From: Dyella sp. ASV24
GTDB lineage: Bacteria > Pseudomonadota > Gammaproteobacteria > Xanthomonadales > Rhodanobacteraceae
Assembly: GCF_016428905.1 (NCBI RefSeq)
Contig: NZ_JAELTQ010000001.1
Coordinates: 1-64,000, forward strand
Length of the DNA stretch: 64,000 nucleotides
Direction of reading: 5' to 3'
This document shows positions 34,900 through 43,042 of the stretch, piece by piece. The notes under the pieces were generated by a model. It did not search any database. It had not been told where the DNA came from and saw only the letters and a program-made list of their open reading frames with translations. The position numbers and the translations under genes are program-made. Numbering within the stretch: the first letter of the stretch is position 1; each line of letters starts with the position of its first letter.

Positions 34900-35369
34900 T
34901 GCGGCTTGTCCTGTCCGGCTTCTTCGTTCACCTGCTTACCCTCGTGGGCTTTGGCCATGGCGTCCTTCAGCTCTTTGGGCATGTAGGTTTCATCATGCTT
35001 GGCCAGTACTTCGGTGGCCATGAAGTGGGCGCTGTCCATGTGGCCGGTGGCGATCACGGATTGGTTGTCGCGAAACAGATCCGGCAGGATGCCGTTGTAT
35101 TCCACCGGCATCGAACCGCTGGCATCGACCACGGTAAAGGTGACCTTGAGCGAATCCTTGCTGCGCTGGATGGAACCGGCCTTGACCATGCCGCCGAGGC
35201 GGAAGGTCTTGTAGCTGCTCGCTTGCCCTGTCTGCACCTGGCTAGGGGTAAACAGGTAATTCATGTTCTGCTGCAGGGCGAACACGATCAGGCCGACCGC
35301 GACGACCGCCGCCGCAACGACGAGGAGGACAATGGTGAGGCGGCGCTTGCGCGTAGGGTTCATGCTCAT
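34896..35369 (-). CDS. ccmE: Haem chaperone CcmE
   Basis: A 157-residue periplasmic haem chaperone anchored by one N-terminal helix ([20 protein letters not shown]). The covalent haem-binding His125 is in [14 protein letters not shown], in the typical H-x-x-x-Y arrangement; the OB-fold core shows [11 protein letters not shown] and [19 protein letters not shown]. It carries haem from CcmABCD to CcmF. Its stop overlaps the ccmF start. Confidence 0.95.
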   Translation of the reverse strand: MSMNPTRKRRLTIVLLVVAAAVVAVGLIVFALQQNMNYLFTPSQVQTGQASSYKTFRLGGMVKAGSIQRSKDSLKVTFTVVDASGSMPVEYNGILPDLFRDNQSVIATGHMDSAHFMATEVLAKHDETYMPKELKDAMAKAHEGKQVNEEAGQDKPQ

Positions 35370-35383
35370 TCGGGTTGGTGCCC

Positions 35384-35569
35384 TCAGGGCGCAGATGGGT
35401 TGCGTTGCTGGCGGGCAGCTTGCCGCGCCATGCGACTACGCAGTTCGCGCAAGTTGCGGCGACGGCGCAGCGACGGGTTGATGTAGTCGGCGATCAGCAC
35501 GATGAAGAACACCGCGTACGCCGGCCATACGTAGATGGCGTAGCCGCCCATGGCAAAGAAGGCGCTCAT
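35384..35569 (-). CDS. ccmD: Haem exporter subunit CcmD
   Basis: A 61-residue protein with one membrane helix ([20 protein letters not shown]) and a strongly basic cytoplasmic tail ([20 protein letters not shown]), the CcmD pattern. It stabilises CcmABC with holo-CcmE. Its start overlaps the ccmC stop by ATGA and it lies 14 nt before ccmE. Confidence 0.9.
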   Translation of the reverse strand: MSAFFAMGGYAIYVWPAYAVFFIVLIADYINPSLRRRRNLRELRSRMARQAARQQRNPSAP

Positions 35570-36375
35570 CGGCGGGCCTCCCGTTCTGCCGCTTCTGCGC
35601 GTCCCGCGCTCACGGCATCAGCACTCCCATGTGCGCCGGCTATCTGCCGCACCCAATCCTTGCCGCTTTCCATCGACAGCAAGTCGGTGCGCACGCGTCC
35701 GAACAAGCTGGCGATGTAATAGAACTTGGTGGCAACCATCATGGTCAGCAGGGGCCACAGCATGTCGGTGCTGATATGGGAGGGCCCGAGGATGCGCACG
35801 GTAGAACCCTGGTGCAGGGTGTTCCACCAGTTCACCGAGAAATGCACGATGGGCACGTTGATGATGCCGATGATGGCGAGGAACGCGGCAGCGCGCGCGC
35901 CCTGACGGCGGTCTTCAAACGAGTGATAGAGGCCGATCACACCCAGATACAGGAACAGCAGCACCAATTCGGAAGTAAGGCGCGCATCCCATGTCCACCA
36001 CGTGCCCCACATCGGCTTGCCCCACAGCGAGCCGGTCACCAGGGTGATGAAGGTGAAGGCCGCACCGATGGGCGCCGATTCCATGGCTACCACTTCGGCC
36101 AGCTTGATGCGCCATACCAATGAGATGAACGAGGCGACGGCCATGAGGCCGTAGATAAAGAGACCCATCCAGGCGCTGGGTACATGGATGAAGATGATGC
36201 GATACGCATCACCTTGCTGGTAATCGGCGGGTGCCAGCACAAGACCGCCGTACAGCGCGATAGCGCCCAGTATCAGTGCAAGACCCAACGCCCATGGACG
36301 CACTACACCAGCGAAACGGTAGAAGTTCGGCGGGGAGCTGAGCTTGTGAACCCAGAGCGGGATCCAGTTGGCCAT
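35566..36375 (-). CDS. ccmC: Haem exporter subunit CcmC
   Basis: A 269-residue protein with six helices. The WWD motif is MWGTWWTWDARLTSELVLLF, flanked by haem-ligand His in IFIHVPSAWMG and VHFSVNWWNTLHQG. It attaches haem to CcmE. The C-terminus extends about 20 Ala/Glu/Arg-rich residues beyond the usual end. It lies 4 nt after ccmB on the same strand. Confidence 0.95.
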   Translation of the reverse strand: MANWIPLWVHKLSSPPNFYRFAGVVRPWALGLALILGAIALYGGLVLAPADYQQGDAYRIIFIHVPSAWMGLFIYGLMAVASFISLVWRIKLAEVVAMESAPIGAAFTFITLVTGSLWGKPMWGTWWTWDARLTSELVLLFLYLGVIGLYHSFEDRRQGARAAAFLAIIGIINVPIVHFSVNWWNTLHQGSTVRILGPSHISTDMLWPLLTMMVATKFYYIASLFGRVRTDLLSMESGKDWVRQIAGAHGSADAVSAGRAEAAEREARR

Positions 36376-36379
36376 CGTC

Positions 36380-37066
36380 TTATGCGTCCAGAGCTATGCG
36401 GAGGGCGGTGGCGCAAGCCAGCGGAGCCAGCACCAACGCCATGACCAGCGCAGCGCCCAGCCAGGCGATGGGCGCAAGCCACGGCAGCCCCTGTTGAGCC
36501 GCGGCGACAGCGCCTGCAGCAAAGATCACCACGGGTACGCAAAGCGGCAGCAACATCAGCGCCAGCAGCATACCAGAGCGTCGCGTGCCGGCCGTCAGCG
36601 CTACCAGCACCGCGCCCAGCAGGCTCAGCAGGGGCGTAGACAGCAGCAGCGCATAGACAAGTACCGGCATCACCGCTGTCGGCAAATGCAGCATGCCGGC
36701 CAGCAATGGTGCGATGACAATCAGCGGAAGTGCAGTGGTGATCCAGTGCGCCAGGATCTTCATGCTCAGCATCATCGCAAGCGGTTGCGGCGACAGCATC
36801 AACTGTTCGAGCGAGCCGTCTTCGATGTCGCTACGGAACATGGCATCCAGCGCCAGCAGCATGGCGAGCAACATGGTCACCAGCACGATGCCGCCGGCGA
36901 TGCGCTGGAGCAAGGCATCCTCCGGCCCCAGTGCGAACGGGAACAGCGTGATGACGATCAACGCGTACAGCACCGGCATGACGATGTCGCCACGGCGACG
37001 CCAGGCCAGGGTGAGATCGCGACGCAGCACGGCGGCGCAGGCGGAGGCGAGCGGCGCGTGGCTCAT
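36380..37066 (-). CDS. ccmB: ABC transporter permease CcmB
   Basis: A 228-residue permease with about six helices, as in the family (E. coli 220). The ABC-interacting segment AMFRSDIEDGSLEQLMLSPQ is the conserved CcmB signature (EDGSLEQL). With CcmA and CcmC it releases holo-CcmE. It overlaps ccmA by 4 nt. Confidence 0.95.
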   Translation of the reverse strand: MSHAPLASACAAVLRRDLTLAWRRRGDIVMPVLYALIVITLFPFALGPEDALLQRIAGGIVLVTMLLAMLLALDAMFRSDIEDGSLEQLMLSPQPLAMMLSMKILAHWITTALPLIVIAPLLAGMLHLPTAVMPVLVYALLLSTPLLSLLGAVLVALTAGTRRSGMLLALMLLPLCVPVVIFAAGAVAAAQQGLPWLAPIAWLGAALVMALVLAPLACATALRIALDA

Positions 37067-37701
37067 GCGTGCATGCGCACCCGTTTCGGTTCGCCGTTAA
37101 GAAAGCTCACAGCACCATGGCTGGTGACCAGGGCGGCGCCACCTTCTGCGGCGTGCTCGGTGAGCAGGCGATTGACCAGTTCGATGCCGGTGCGATCGAG
37201 GTTGGCGTAAGGCTCGTCCAGCAGCCACAGCGTGGCCGGCAACAGGAGCAGGCGCGCGAGTGCGGCGCGTTTCTTCTGGCCAGCGGAAAGCCGCCGCACG
37301 GGTTCGTCTTCGTAACCGGCGAGACCGATGTCGCTGAGTACGCCATCCACCGTGCGCCCGTCGCGTGCGCCGTACAGGCCGGCAGCAACGGCGAGGTTCT
37401 CCCTGGCGCTGAGATCGCCCTTCAAACCGAGGTGGTGACCGAGAAAGAGGGTGTCGCCGAGGTGGTCGATGCGCCGCCAAGGCTGGCCACGCCAGTCGAG
37501 TGCGCCTTCATCAATGTGCAGCAGACCGGCGAGGATGCGCAGCAACGTCGTCTTGCCGCTGCCGTTGTCGCCTTCCACCAGCGCCACCTCGCCCTCGTGA
37601 AGGCGAAAGTCCAGGGGGCCGAACACGGGTTCGTCCTGGCGGTAAAAGGTGAGCGCCCGGGCCTCCAGCAGAGGCGTGGCGACGGCGTTGGGGGCAGTCA
37701 T
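37063..37701 (-). CDS. ccmA: ABC transporter ATPase CcmA
   Basis: A 212-residue ATPase: Walker A VEGDNGSGKTTLLRIL, signature RRLSAGQKKRAALARLLL, Walker B LWLLDEPYANLD and switch His in VTSHGAVSF. It powers release of haem-loaded CcmE. The ATG at 37701 is the family-like start; 36 further upstream codons are open but low quality. It is the first gene of ccmABCDEFGHI. Confidence 0.95.
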   Translation of the reverse strand: MTAPNAVATPLLEARALTFYRQDEPVFGPLDFRLHEGEVALVEGDNGSGKTTLLRILAGLLHIDEGALDWRGQPWRRIDHLGDTLFLGHHLGLKGDLSARENLAVAAGLYGARDGRTVDGVLSDIGLAGYEDEPVRRLSAGQKKRAALARLLLLPATLWLLDEPYANLDRTGIELVNRLLTEHAAEGGAALVTSHGAVSFLNGEPKRVRMHA

Positions 37702-37812
37702 CGGTCGATTGTCCGCAAAGCCCGGCGGGCTTGTCCATGCGGCGGGGTGACGCCAACAAGATGGGCCTGCGCAGGCCCTGAGACTGGGGATTCCGGCATC
37801 ATCAAACACCCC

Positions 37813-38232
37813 TCATATCAAGGACATCAGGCGCAACTTGGCTCGGGATGCCCCCTGCCCGTGAACGTATCCGAATTGCCTGAAGTGCGTGGCGAGGGGA
37901 TCGAGGATGGCGGTGTCCAATCCGACGACCCACAGGCTGGGCTCGGTCCACGGTCCGGCGCTGCCGACGCCCAGTCCGGGGCGAATTACGATGGTCTGCG
38001 GGATGGCGCGTAGTGCTTCGAGCAGCATCCGTAGGGTTGCCCTGTTCTCCGCGCGGGGTGTCGGCACGGAGCATGGGTTCCATGCGGTGATGAACCCCCA
38101 CGGGTGCTCTCCCGCCAACGTGCGGAGAGCTGGCGGCAGAGGCTGGTCGATGTGGATGGAGGCCCAGCCGCCGCGCGTCAGGCGCACTCGATAGTCGGTG
38201 GCCCGGTACGCGGCGAGGAGTGCTTCATCCAT
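37813..38232 (-). CDS. DUF3293 protein
   Basis: A 139-residue soluble protein with the DUF3293 pattern: LLAAYRATDYRVRL near the start, WGFITAWNPCSV in the middle, ENRATLRMLLEAL, then WTEPSLWVVGLD and FRQFGYVHGQGASRAKLRLM. The function is unknown. Its start overlaps the end of kmo by 8 nt, so it is translated from the same message. Confidence 0.85.
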   Translation of the reverse strand: MDEALLAAYRATDYRVRLTRGGWASIHIDQPLPPALRTLAGEHPWGFITAWNPCSVPTPRAENRATLRMLLEALRAIPQTIVIRPGLGVGSAGPWTEPSLWVVGLDTAILDPLATHFRQFGYVHGQGASRAKLRLMSLI

Positions 38233-39625
38233 GCCGCAGGTCGGGCAGCGGCGGCAGCGTGGCGCGAAGGGCGTTGATGGCGGCCATCAGGTCGACCGAG
38301 GCGGCATCGGTCGAGCCGCGCAGCAACTGGTCCAGCAGCACGTCCTGCGCACGGCCGCGCTCATAGGCGTAGGCGTAGGGCAGGTGGGTGAAAGTGACCA
38401 TGCGGTAGCGCGCCATGAAATGGTCGGGCGCGCGTTCGGCAAGCAACGCGCCAAGCGCACGCTTGGCAAGGTAGTGCGGATCGGCGACCGAGTCGCGCAT
38501 TTCCACATAGTTTTCCAAGGCCATGGCCGCGATAGCGTCGCTGTTGGGCTGGCGGATGCGTTGGAACTCGGCGAACACATCACCGGTGTCGTTTGGCGCT
38601 TCGGCCAACAAGGAGGCCAGTACCACTGTGTCCTCAAAGCCGCAGTTCATGCCCTGACCATGGAACGGCACAATGGCATGTGCGGCGTCACCGACGAGCA
38701 GTGCGCGACCATCCAGGTGCCAGCGTTCCAGATACAAGGTGGACAGCGTACCCACCGGATGACTGTCGTAGTCGTTGGCGAAATCGGGAATCAGCGGCAG
38801 CAGGTCGGGGAAGTCTTCCTCGAAGAATGCGCGCGCGCTGCTGGCGCTGCCCAACGTGTCAAAGCTCGGATGTGGCCCATGTGCGGGAAGGAACAGTGTG
38901 ACGGTGAAGCTGCCTTCGGTATTGGGCAGGGCGATACACATGTAGCCGCCGCGCGGCCAGATGTGCAGCGCGTGCGGTTCCAACGCGAATTGATCATGTC
39001 CACCGCTGCGGCCGACGAGGTCGGCAGATAGCCCGCCCGCCGGGGGGATTTCCAGTTCCTTGTAACCGTGGCCCAGCGATTCCACGCGCTCACCCAAGGG
39101 GGCATAAGCATTCATGGCGGCGCGCAGGGCAGAACCTGCGCCATCAGCGCCGATGACGACGGGCGCATCGAGCTCACGTGACACGCCTTGCTCATCAACG
39201 AGTTGAATGCGGCGGCCGTCGAAATCCGCGCTGGCCAGCGACTGGCCGAAATGGAAGCTCACGCCGGAAGCCTCGGCGGCATCCAGCAGAAGCATGTTGA
39301 GCGCGCCGCGCGACACCGACCAGATCACCTCGCTGTCGTCCACGCCATAGCGCTGCAAGCCGGAGCGGCCATCGCGCGTGTGCACCATGCGACCGCGCAT
39401 CATGACGGCGCGTTGCAGCACGTCGTCGGCGAGGCCGGCTTCGCGCAGGGCCTGCAGGCCACGTTCGGCAAGGGCGAGATTGATGGAGCGGCCACCGGTG
39501 AAGCCGGCGACGCGTGGGTCGGGGCGTTTCTCGAAGACGTCGACGGCGAAACCACGTTTCGCCAATTGCTGCGCAAGCAAGGCGCCGACCAGGCCGCCGC
39601 CGATAAGAGTGATGTGCTTCGCCAT
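38225..39625 (-). CDS. kmo: Kynurenine 3-monooxygenase
   Basis: A 466-residue flavoprotein hydroxylase. The FAD GxGxxG motif is ITLIGGGLVGALLAQQLAKR with VDVFEKRPDPR; GADGAGSALRAAMN and LLVGDAAHAIVPFHGQGMNC are the DG and GD motifs. KMO residues for kynurenine such as the Arg and Tyr of the GRSINLALAERG segment are present. It converts kynurenine to 3-hydroxykynurenine with NADPH and O2, in tryptophan breakdown or de novo NAD synthesis. No other kynurenine-pathway gene is nearby. The C-terminus lacks an obvious membrane helix. Confidence 0.9.
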   Translation of the reverse strand: MAKHITLIGGGLVGALLAQQLAKRGFAVDVFEKRPDPRVAGFTGGRSINLALAERGLQALREAGLADDVLQRAVMMRGRMVHTRDGRSGLQRYGVDDSEVIWSVSRGALNMLLLDAAEASGVSFHFGQSLASADFDGRRIQLVDEQGVSRELDAPVVIGADGAGSALRAAMNAYAPLGERVESLGHGYKELEIPPAGGLSADLVGRSGGHDQFALEPHALHIWPRGGYMCIALPNTEGSFTVTLFLPAHGPHPSFDTLGSASSARAFFEEDFPDLLPLIPDFANDYDSHPVGTLSTLYLERWHLDGRALLVGDAAHAIVPFHGQGMNCGFEDTVVLASLLAEAPNDTGDVFAEFQRIRQPNSDAIAAMALENYVEMRDSVADPHYLAKRALGALLAERAPDHFMARYRMVTFTHLPYAYAYERGRAQDVLLDQLLRGSTDAASVDLMAAINALRATLPPLPDLRHG

Positions 39626-39791
39626 GGAATCCCGCTGCTAGGTGGCAACCACGTAAAGCGCCAAGAGTAGCGGGTCAGGGGCGGGTGGGGCGATGCGCAG
39701 TGCGGCAAGATTTTCCGCGCGGCATTGGTGCTTGCGCAGAGAGGCCTTCTTCGCGCTCATTCAAATCTCGCTTGAGCGCCCATTCCCCTCA
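39626..39791. other. Left part of a 338-nt intergenic stretch, upstream of kmo
   Basis: Together with 39922-39963 this stretch lies between kmo and phaB and contains no gene. It presumably holds the kmo promoter. The repeat pair described at 39792-39921 fills the rest. Confidence 0.5.
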
Positions 39792-39921
39792 CCGTCATTC
39801 CGGTGTAGGCCGGAATCCAGTGACGAAACCTACCGGTTATCGCCTGAGGTCAAAGCGCTTGGCTCTTCCGCGAAGAACGAGCGATGAGGCCACTGGATTC
39901 CGGCCTGCGCCGGAATGACGG
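39792..39921. repeat. REPIN-like inverted pair of REP elements
   Basis: Two 31-bp units, CCGTCATTCCGGTGTAGGCC... at 39792-39822 and its near reverse complement at 39891-39921 (CACTGGATTCCGGCCTGCGC...), separated by 68 nt. Each unit has its own imperfect palindrome (ATTCCGG/CCGGAAT), the REP layout. REP pairs like this are the usual substrates of RAYT transposases. Its sequence differs from the AACCTGACCCC repeats around the RAYT gene at 21976. Confidence 0.85.
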
Positions 39922-39963
39922 GAGGCGAGAATAACGATCTTGGCTAGGTCTAGGAATTAGGCC

Positions 39964-40725
39964 CTAGAAGCTCATGAAGTACCCGCCGTTGACCGGCAGG
40001 TTGGCGCCCGTGATGTAGCCCGCGTCGTCGGCAGTGAGAAAGGTGACCGCACGGGCGATGTCGCCCGGCGAGCCAAGGCGGCCGACGGGAATGTCCGCGA
40101 CGATCTGCTCACGGATGCCCTGAGGCACGGCTGCGACCAGCGCCGTGTCGCAATAACCTGGTGACACCGTATTCACCGTGATGCCTTTGCGTGCCGTTTC
40201 GCGTGCCAGCGCCATGCCGAAGCCATGCACGCCGGCCTTGGCGGCGGAGTAGTTGGTTTGGCCGAACTGGCCCGTCTGCCCGTTGACCGAACTCAGGTTC
40301 ACGATGCGGCCGAAGCCGCGCGTGCTCATGCCTTCCACCACGTTGCGGCACATGTTGAACACGCCGTCCAAGTTCACGCGCATCAGTTCGTGCCACTGCT
40401 GCGGCGTCATCTTGCGCAGGCTGGTGTCGCGGGTGATGCCGGCGGCGTTCACCAGAATATCCACGCTGCCATGTTGCTGCTCGATGCGCCCGATAAGCTC
40501 GGCGCAGCTATCGAACTGGCTGACGTCGGCGGCCTCGAACTTCACTGCGCCGTTGAGATCGGCGGTTTCACGTCCGAAGGCGGTGAGTCGTTCTTCGCGA
40601 GTACCTAAATCGACGGCGATGACTTGGCGGCCGGCCTGCGCGAGTTGGCGACAGATTTCGGTGCCAAGGCCGCCAATGCCGCCGGTGACAAGGGCAACGC
40701 GCGGTGCGCGAGTGTGATGTGTCAT
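39964..40725 (-). CDS. phaB: Acetoacetyl-CoA reductase PhaB (PhbB)
   Basis: A 253-residue SDR with cofactor motif TGGIGGLGTEICRQL, NAAGITRDTSLRKM, catalytic LSSVNGQTGQFGQTNYSAAK, and end AGYITGANLPVNGGYFMSF. The TRDTSLRKMTPQQWHEL and GQFGQTNYSAAKAG segments are characteristic of PhaB, which reduces acetoacetyl-CoA to (R)-3-hydroxybutyryl-CoA with NADPH for polyhydroxybutyrate. The synthase and thiolase are not adjacent. The PHA repressor gene lies 103 nt upstream on the same strand. Confidence 0.9.
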   Translation of the reverse strand: MTHHTRAPRVALVTGGIGGLGTEICRQLAQAGRQVIAVDLGTREERLTAFGRETADLNGAVKFEAADVSQFDSCAELIGRIEQQHGSVDILVNAAGITRDTSLRKMTPQQWHELMRVNLDGVFNMCRNVVEGMSTRGFGRIVNLSSVNGQTGQFGQTNYSAAKAGVHGFGMALARETARKGITVNTVSPGYCDTALVAAVPQGIREQIVADIPVGRLGSPGDIARAVTFLTADDAGYITGANLPVNGGYFMSF

Positions 40726-40828
40726 GTGAAGGACTCGTGCACATGCCGCAGGGCAGCACGTGTTGTGCTGCAGCGGCGGATGAGACGGAAAGGTGGCTCG
40801 CGATGCGGGCCGCCGTAAGCGGGCTGGA

Positions 40829-41320
40829 TCAGCCCGGCTTCTTGGTGGTGGTGCCGCGCGGCGGGGTAGTGGTCTGCGCAGCCGTGTCGATCAGACCACG
40901 CTGCATGTTGCGCCACGCTTCCATGTTGCGCTCGGTCAGGTCGTTGAGCATGGACCAGGGCGTCTGGCCCAGCAGGCTGTTGAGCTGCGTGCGGAATTGC
41001 TGCTGCTGGTCAAGGAAGACCTGCAGGCTGCGTTCCAGATAGGGGCCCATGAAACCCTGCAGCGAGTCACCGTAGAAGCGGATGATCTGGCTGAGCAGCT
41101 GAGGGGAGAGCATCGGCTGCCCCTTTTCCTCATGCTCAGAGATGATCTGCAGCAGAACTGACCGGGTGAGATCCTCGCCGCTCTTGGCGTCGCGGACTTC
41201 AAAGGTTTCGCCGTCCAACACCAGCTGACGGACCTCTTCCAGCGTGATGTAGCTGGAGATTTCCGTGTCGTAGAGCCGACGGTTCGGATACTTCTTGATG
41301 GTGCGGATCGTTTGTGCCAT
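40829..41320 (-). CDS. phaR: Polyhydroxyalkanoate synthesis repressor PhaR
   Basis: A 163-residue regulator. The N-terminal DNA/PHB-binding domain reads TIKKYPNRRLYDTEISSYIT, then EVRQLVLDGETFEVRDAKSG, and the second domain contains LLSQIIRFYGDSLQGFMGPY with helical NSLLGQTPWSMLNDLTERN. PhaR represses phasin and its own gene and is titrated by PHB granules. The C-terminus is Thr/Pro-rich. The ATG at 41320 begins the conserved start; a GTG two codons upstream is the alternative. Confidence 0.9.
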   Translation of the reverse strand: MAQTIRTIKKYPNRRLYDTEISSYITLEEVRQLVLDGETFEVRDAKSGEDLTRSVLLQIISEHEEKGQPMLSPQLLSQIIRFYGDSLQGFMGPYLERSLQVFLDQQQQFRTQLNSLLGQTPWSMLNDLTERNMEAWRNMQRGLIDTAAQTTTPPRGTTTKKPG

Positions 41321-41470
41321 GCACACAAACTAGCAGAAGGTATTGCGCCGCACCAGTCGCCCAACTGGTATTCATTGCTGCACTGGCTAGTTGCAGCATT
41401 TCCTGTTAGATCAATTACATGCCGGTTTATGCCGGTTTGTGCCGGATTGAGAGCAATCCGGCACGCCCGA

Positions 41471-43021
41471 TCAGTGGGCCGGGCCGCCCGCGGAGCCGAA
41501 CGGCGGCTTGGCCAGCCAGATTACCGGAATCAGCACGACGAACAGGATGGCGCACAACAGGAAGACGTCGTTCACCGCCAGGGTCAGAGCTTCTTTGTTC
41601 ACCAGCTGATCCACCACCCCCAGCGCCTGGGTCTGCCCCAGGCCGCCGTGCGTCAGTTGCCCCACGATTTGCGTGGCTGGCTGGCTGGCGCTGGTCACGT
41701 TCTCGGTCAGGTTGGAGTGATGCAGGATGCCCCGGTGCTGCCACAGGGTCACCGTGACCGCTGTGGACACGCTGGAACCCAACGTACGAAAGAAGTTGGC
41801 CAGACCGCTGGCACTGGCGATCTCGTGCGCTGGGAGCCCTGACAGGTAGATCTGGTTGAGTGGGATGAAGAAGCAGGGGATCGCCACGCCCATGACAAAG
41901 CGTGGCAGGACCAGGGTGGAAAATGACGCCGAGCTGTCGAATGTGGAGAACCAGTACGAGGTGCCCGCAAACACGACGAAGGCGAACGTCACCACCGCGC
42001 GCAGCTCGAGCTTCTGCATGTTGCGGCCGATGATCGGCGACAGCAGGAAGGCGAGGATGCCCACCGGCGCGGTGGCCAGGCCCGCCCATGTCGCCGTGTA
42101 GCCCAGCGTAGTCTGCAACCACAACGGGAACACGACGTTGATGCCGAAGAAGGCGAACATGCCCAGCGATAGCGCGATCACACCTGCGGTGAAGTTGCGC
42201 TGTTTGAACAGGCTTAGTTCGACCACGGGATGTTTGGCATGCAGCTCCCACACCACCAGGAAGGTGAGGCACAGCAACGCGATGATGCCGAGGGTGGAGA
42301 TCAGGGGCGACGCGAACCAGTCATGGTCGTTGCCGTTGTCGAGCATGAACTGCAGGCAGCCCACGCCGGCCACGAGCAGCACCAGGCCGATGACGTCGAT
42401 CGGTGACTGGAACGTCTTCGTCTCGCGTTTGCGCAGCAGTGTCCAGGTGATGACGCCTGCGGCCACGCCTACTGGCAGGTTGATGTAGAAGATCCAGGGC
42501 CACGAGAAGTTATCCGTGAGCCAACCGCCCAGGATGGGGCCGAAGATCGGCGCCACCACTACCGTCATTGCCCATAGCGCGAGCGCTATGCCCTGCTTGG
42601 TCTTCGGATAGCTCGCCAGCAGCAGGGTGAGCGACAGCGCCACCATCGGGCCGGAGCCGGCACCCTGCATGAGGCGGGCAAACACCAGCATCGGCATCGA
42701 GGTGGCGAGGCCGCACATCATCGAGAAGACCACGAACAGGGCAACGGAGACGACGAAGGTCTTCACCTCGCCGAAGCGTCGCGCGATCCAGCCCGTCAGC
42801 GGTTGCATGATGGCGCTGGCCAACGAGTAGGAACTGATCGTCCAGGTACCTTCGTTGGCGCTTACGCCGAGGCTACCGGCGATATGGGGTACGGCGACGT
42901 TGACGATGGTCATGTCCAGCACCTCCATAAAGGTGCTGAACGCGACCGCGATGGTCAGCAGGACCAGCGCGGTGCCATGCAAAGGCGGCAGCGGCTTGTC
43001 TTCGGAGGGGTTGGCAGCCAT
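41471..43021 (-). CDS. emrB: EmrB/QacA-type MFS drug efflux pump
   Basis: A 516-residue DHA2-family pump with 14 helices. Signature segments are FMEVLDMTIVNVAVPHIAGS (motif D1 with the membrane Asp), NEGTWTISSYSLASAIMQPL, IARRFGEVKTFVVSV (motif A) and the antiporter motif C region IFGPILGGWLTDNFSWPWIF. It drives proton-coupled export of drugs with EmrA and an outer-membrane channel. It ends the operon marR-OMF-emrA-emrB. The C-terminus ends PPFGSAGGPAH. Confidence 0.9.
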   Translation of the reverse strand: MAANPSEDKPLPPLHGTALVLLTIAVAFSTFMEVLDMTIVNVAVPHIAGSLGVSANEGTWTISSYSLASAIMQPLTGWIARRFGEVKTFVVSVALFVVFSMMCGLATSMPMLVFARLMQGAGSGPMVALSLTLLLASYPKTKQGIALALWAMTVVVAPIFGPILGGWLTDNFSWPWIFYINLPVGVAAGVITWTLLRKRETKTFQSPIDVIGLVLLVAGVGCLQFMLDNGNDHDWFASPLISTLGIIALLCLTFLVVWELHAKHPVVELSLFKQRNFTAGVIALSLGMFAFFGINVVFPLWLQTTLGYTATWAGLATAPVGILAFLLSPIIGRNMQKLELRAVVTFAFVVFAGTSYWFSTFDSSASFSTLVLPRFVMGVAIPCFFIPLNQIYLSGLPAHEIASASGLANFFRTLGSSVSTAVTVTLWQHRGILHHSNLTENVTSASQPATQIVGQLTHGGLGQTQALGVVDQLVNKEALTLAVNDVFLLCAILFVVLIPVIWLAKPPFGSAGGPAH

Positions 43022-43042
43022 GGCGGCGTTTCCGTCGGATCG

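Noticed and set aside
40753-40771. Hairpin GCAGCAC/GTGCTGC between phaR and phaB as a terminator
   Set aside because: Only 7 bp and no T run on either strand.
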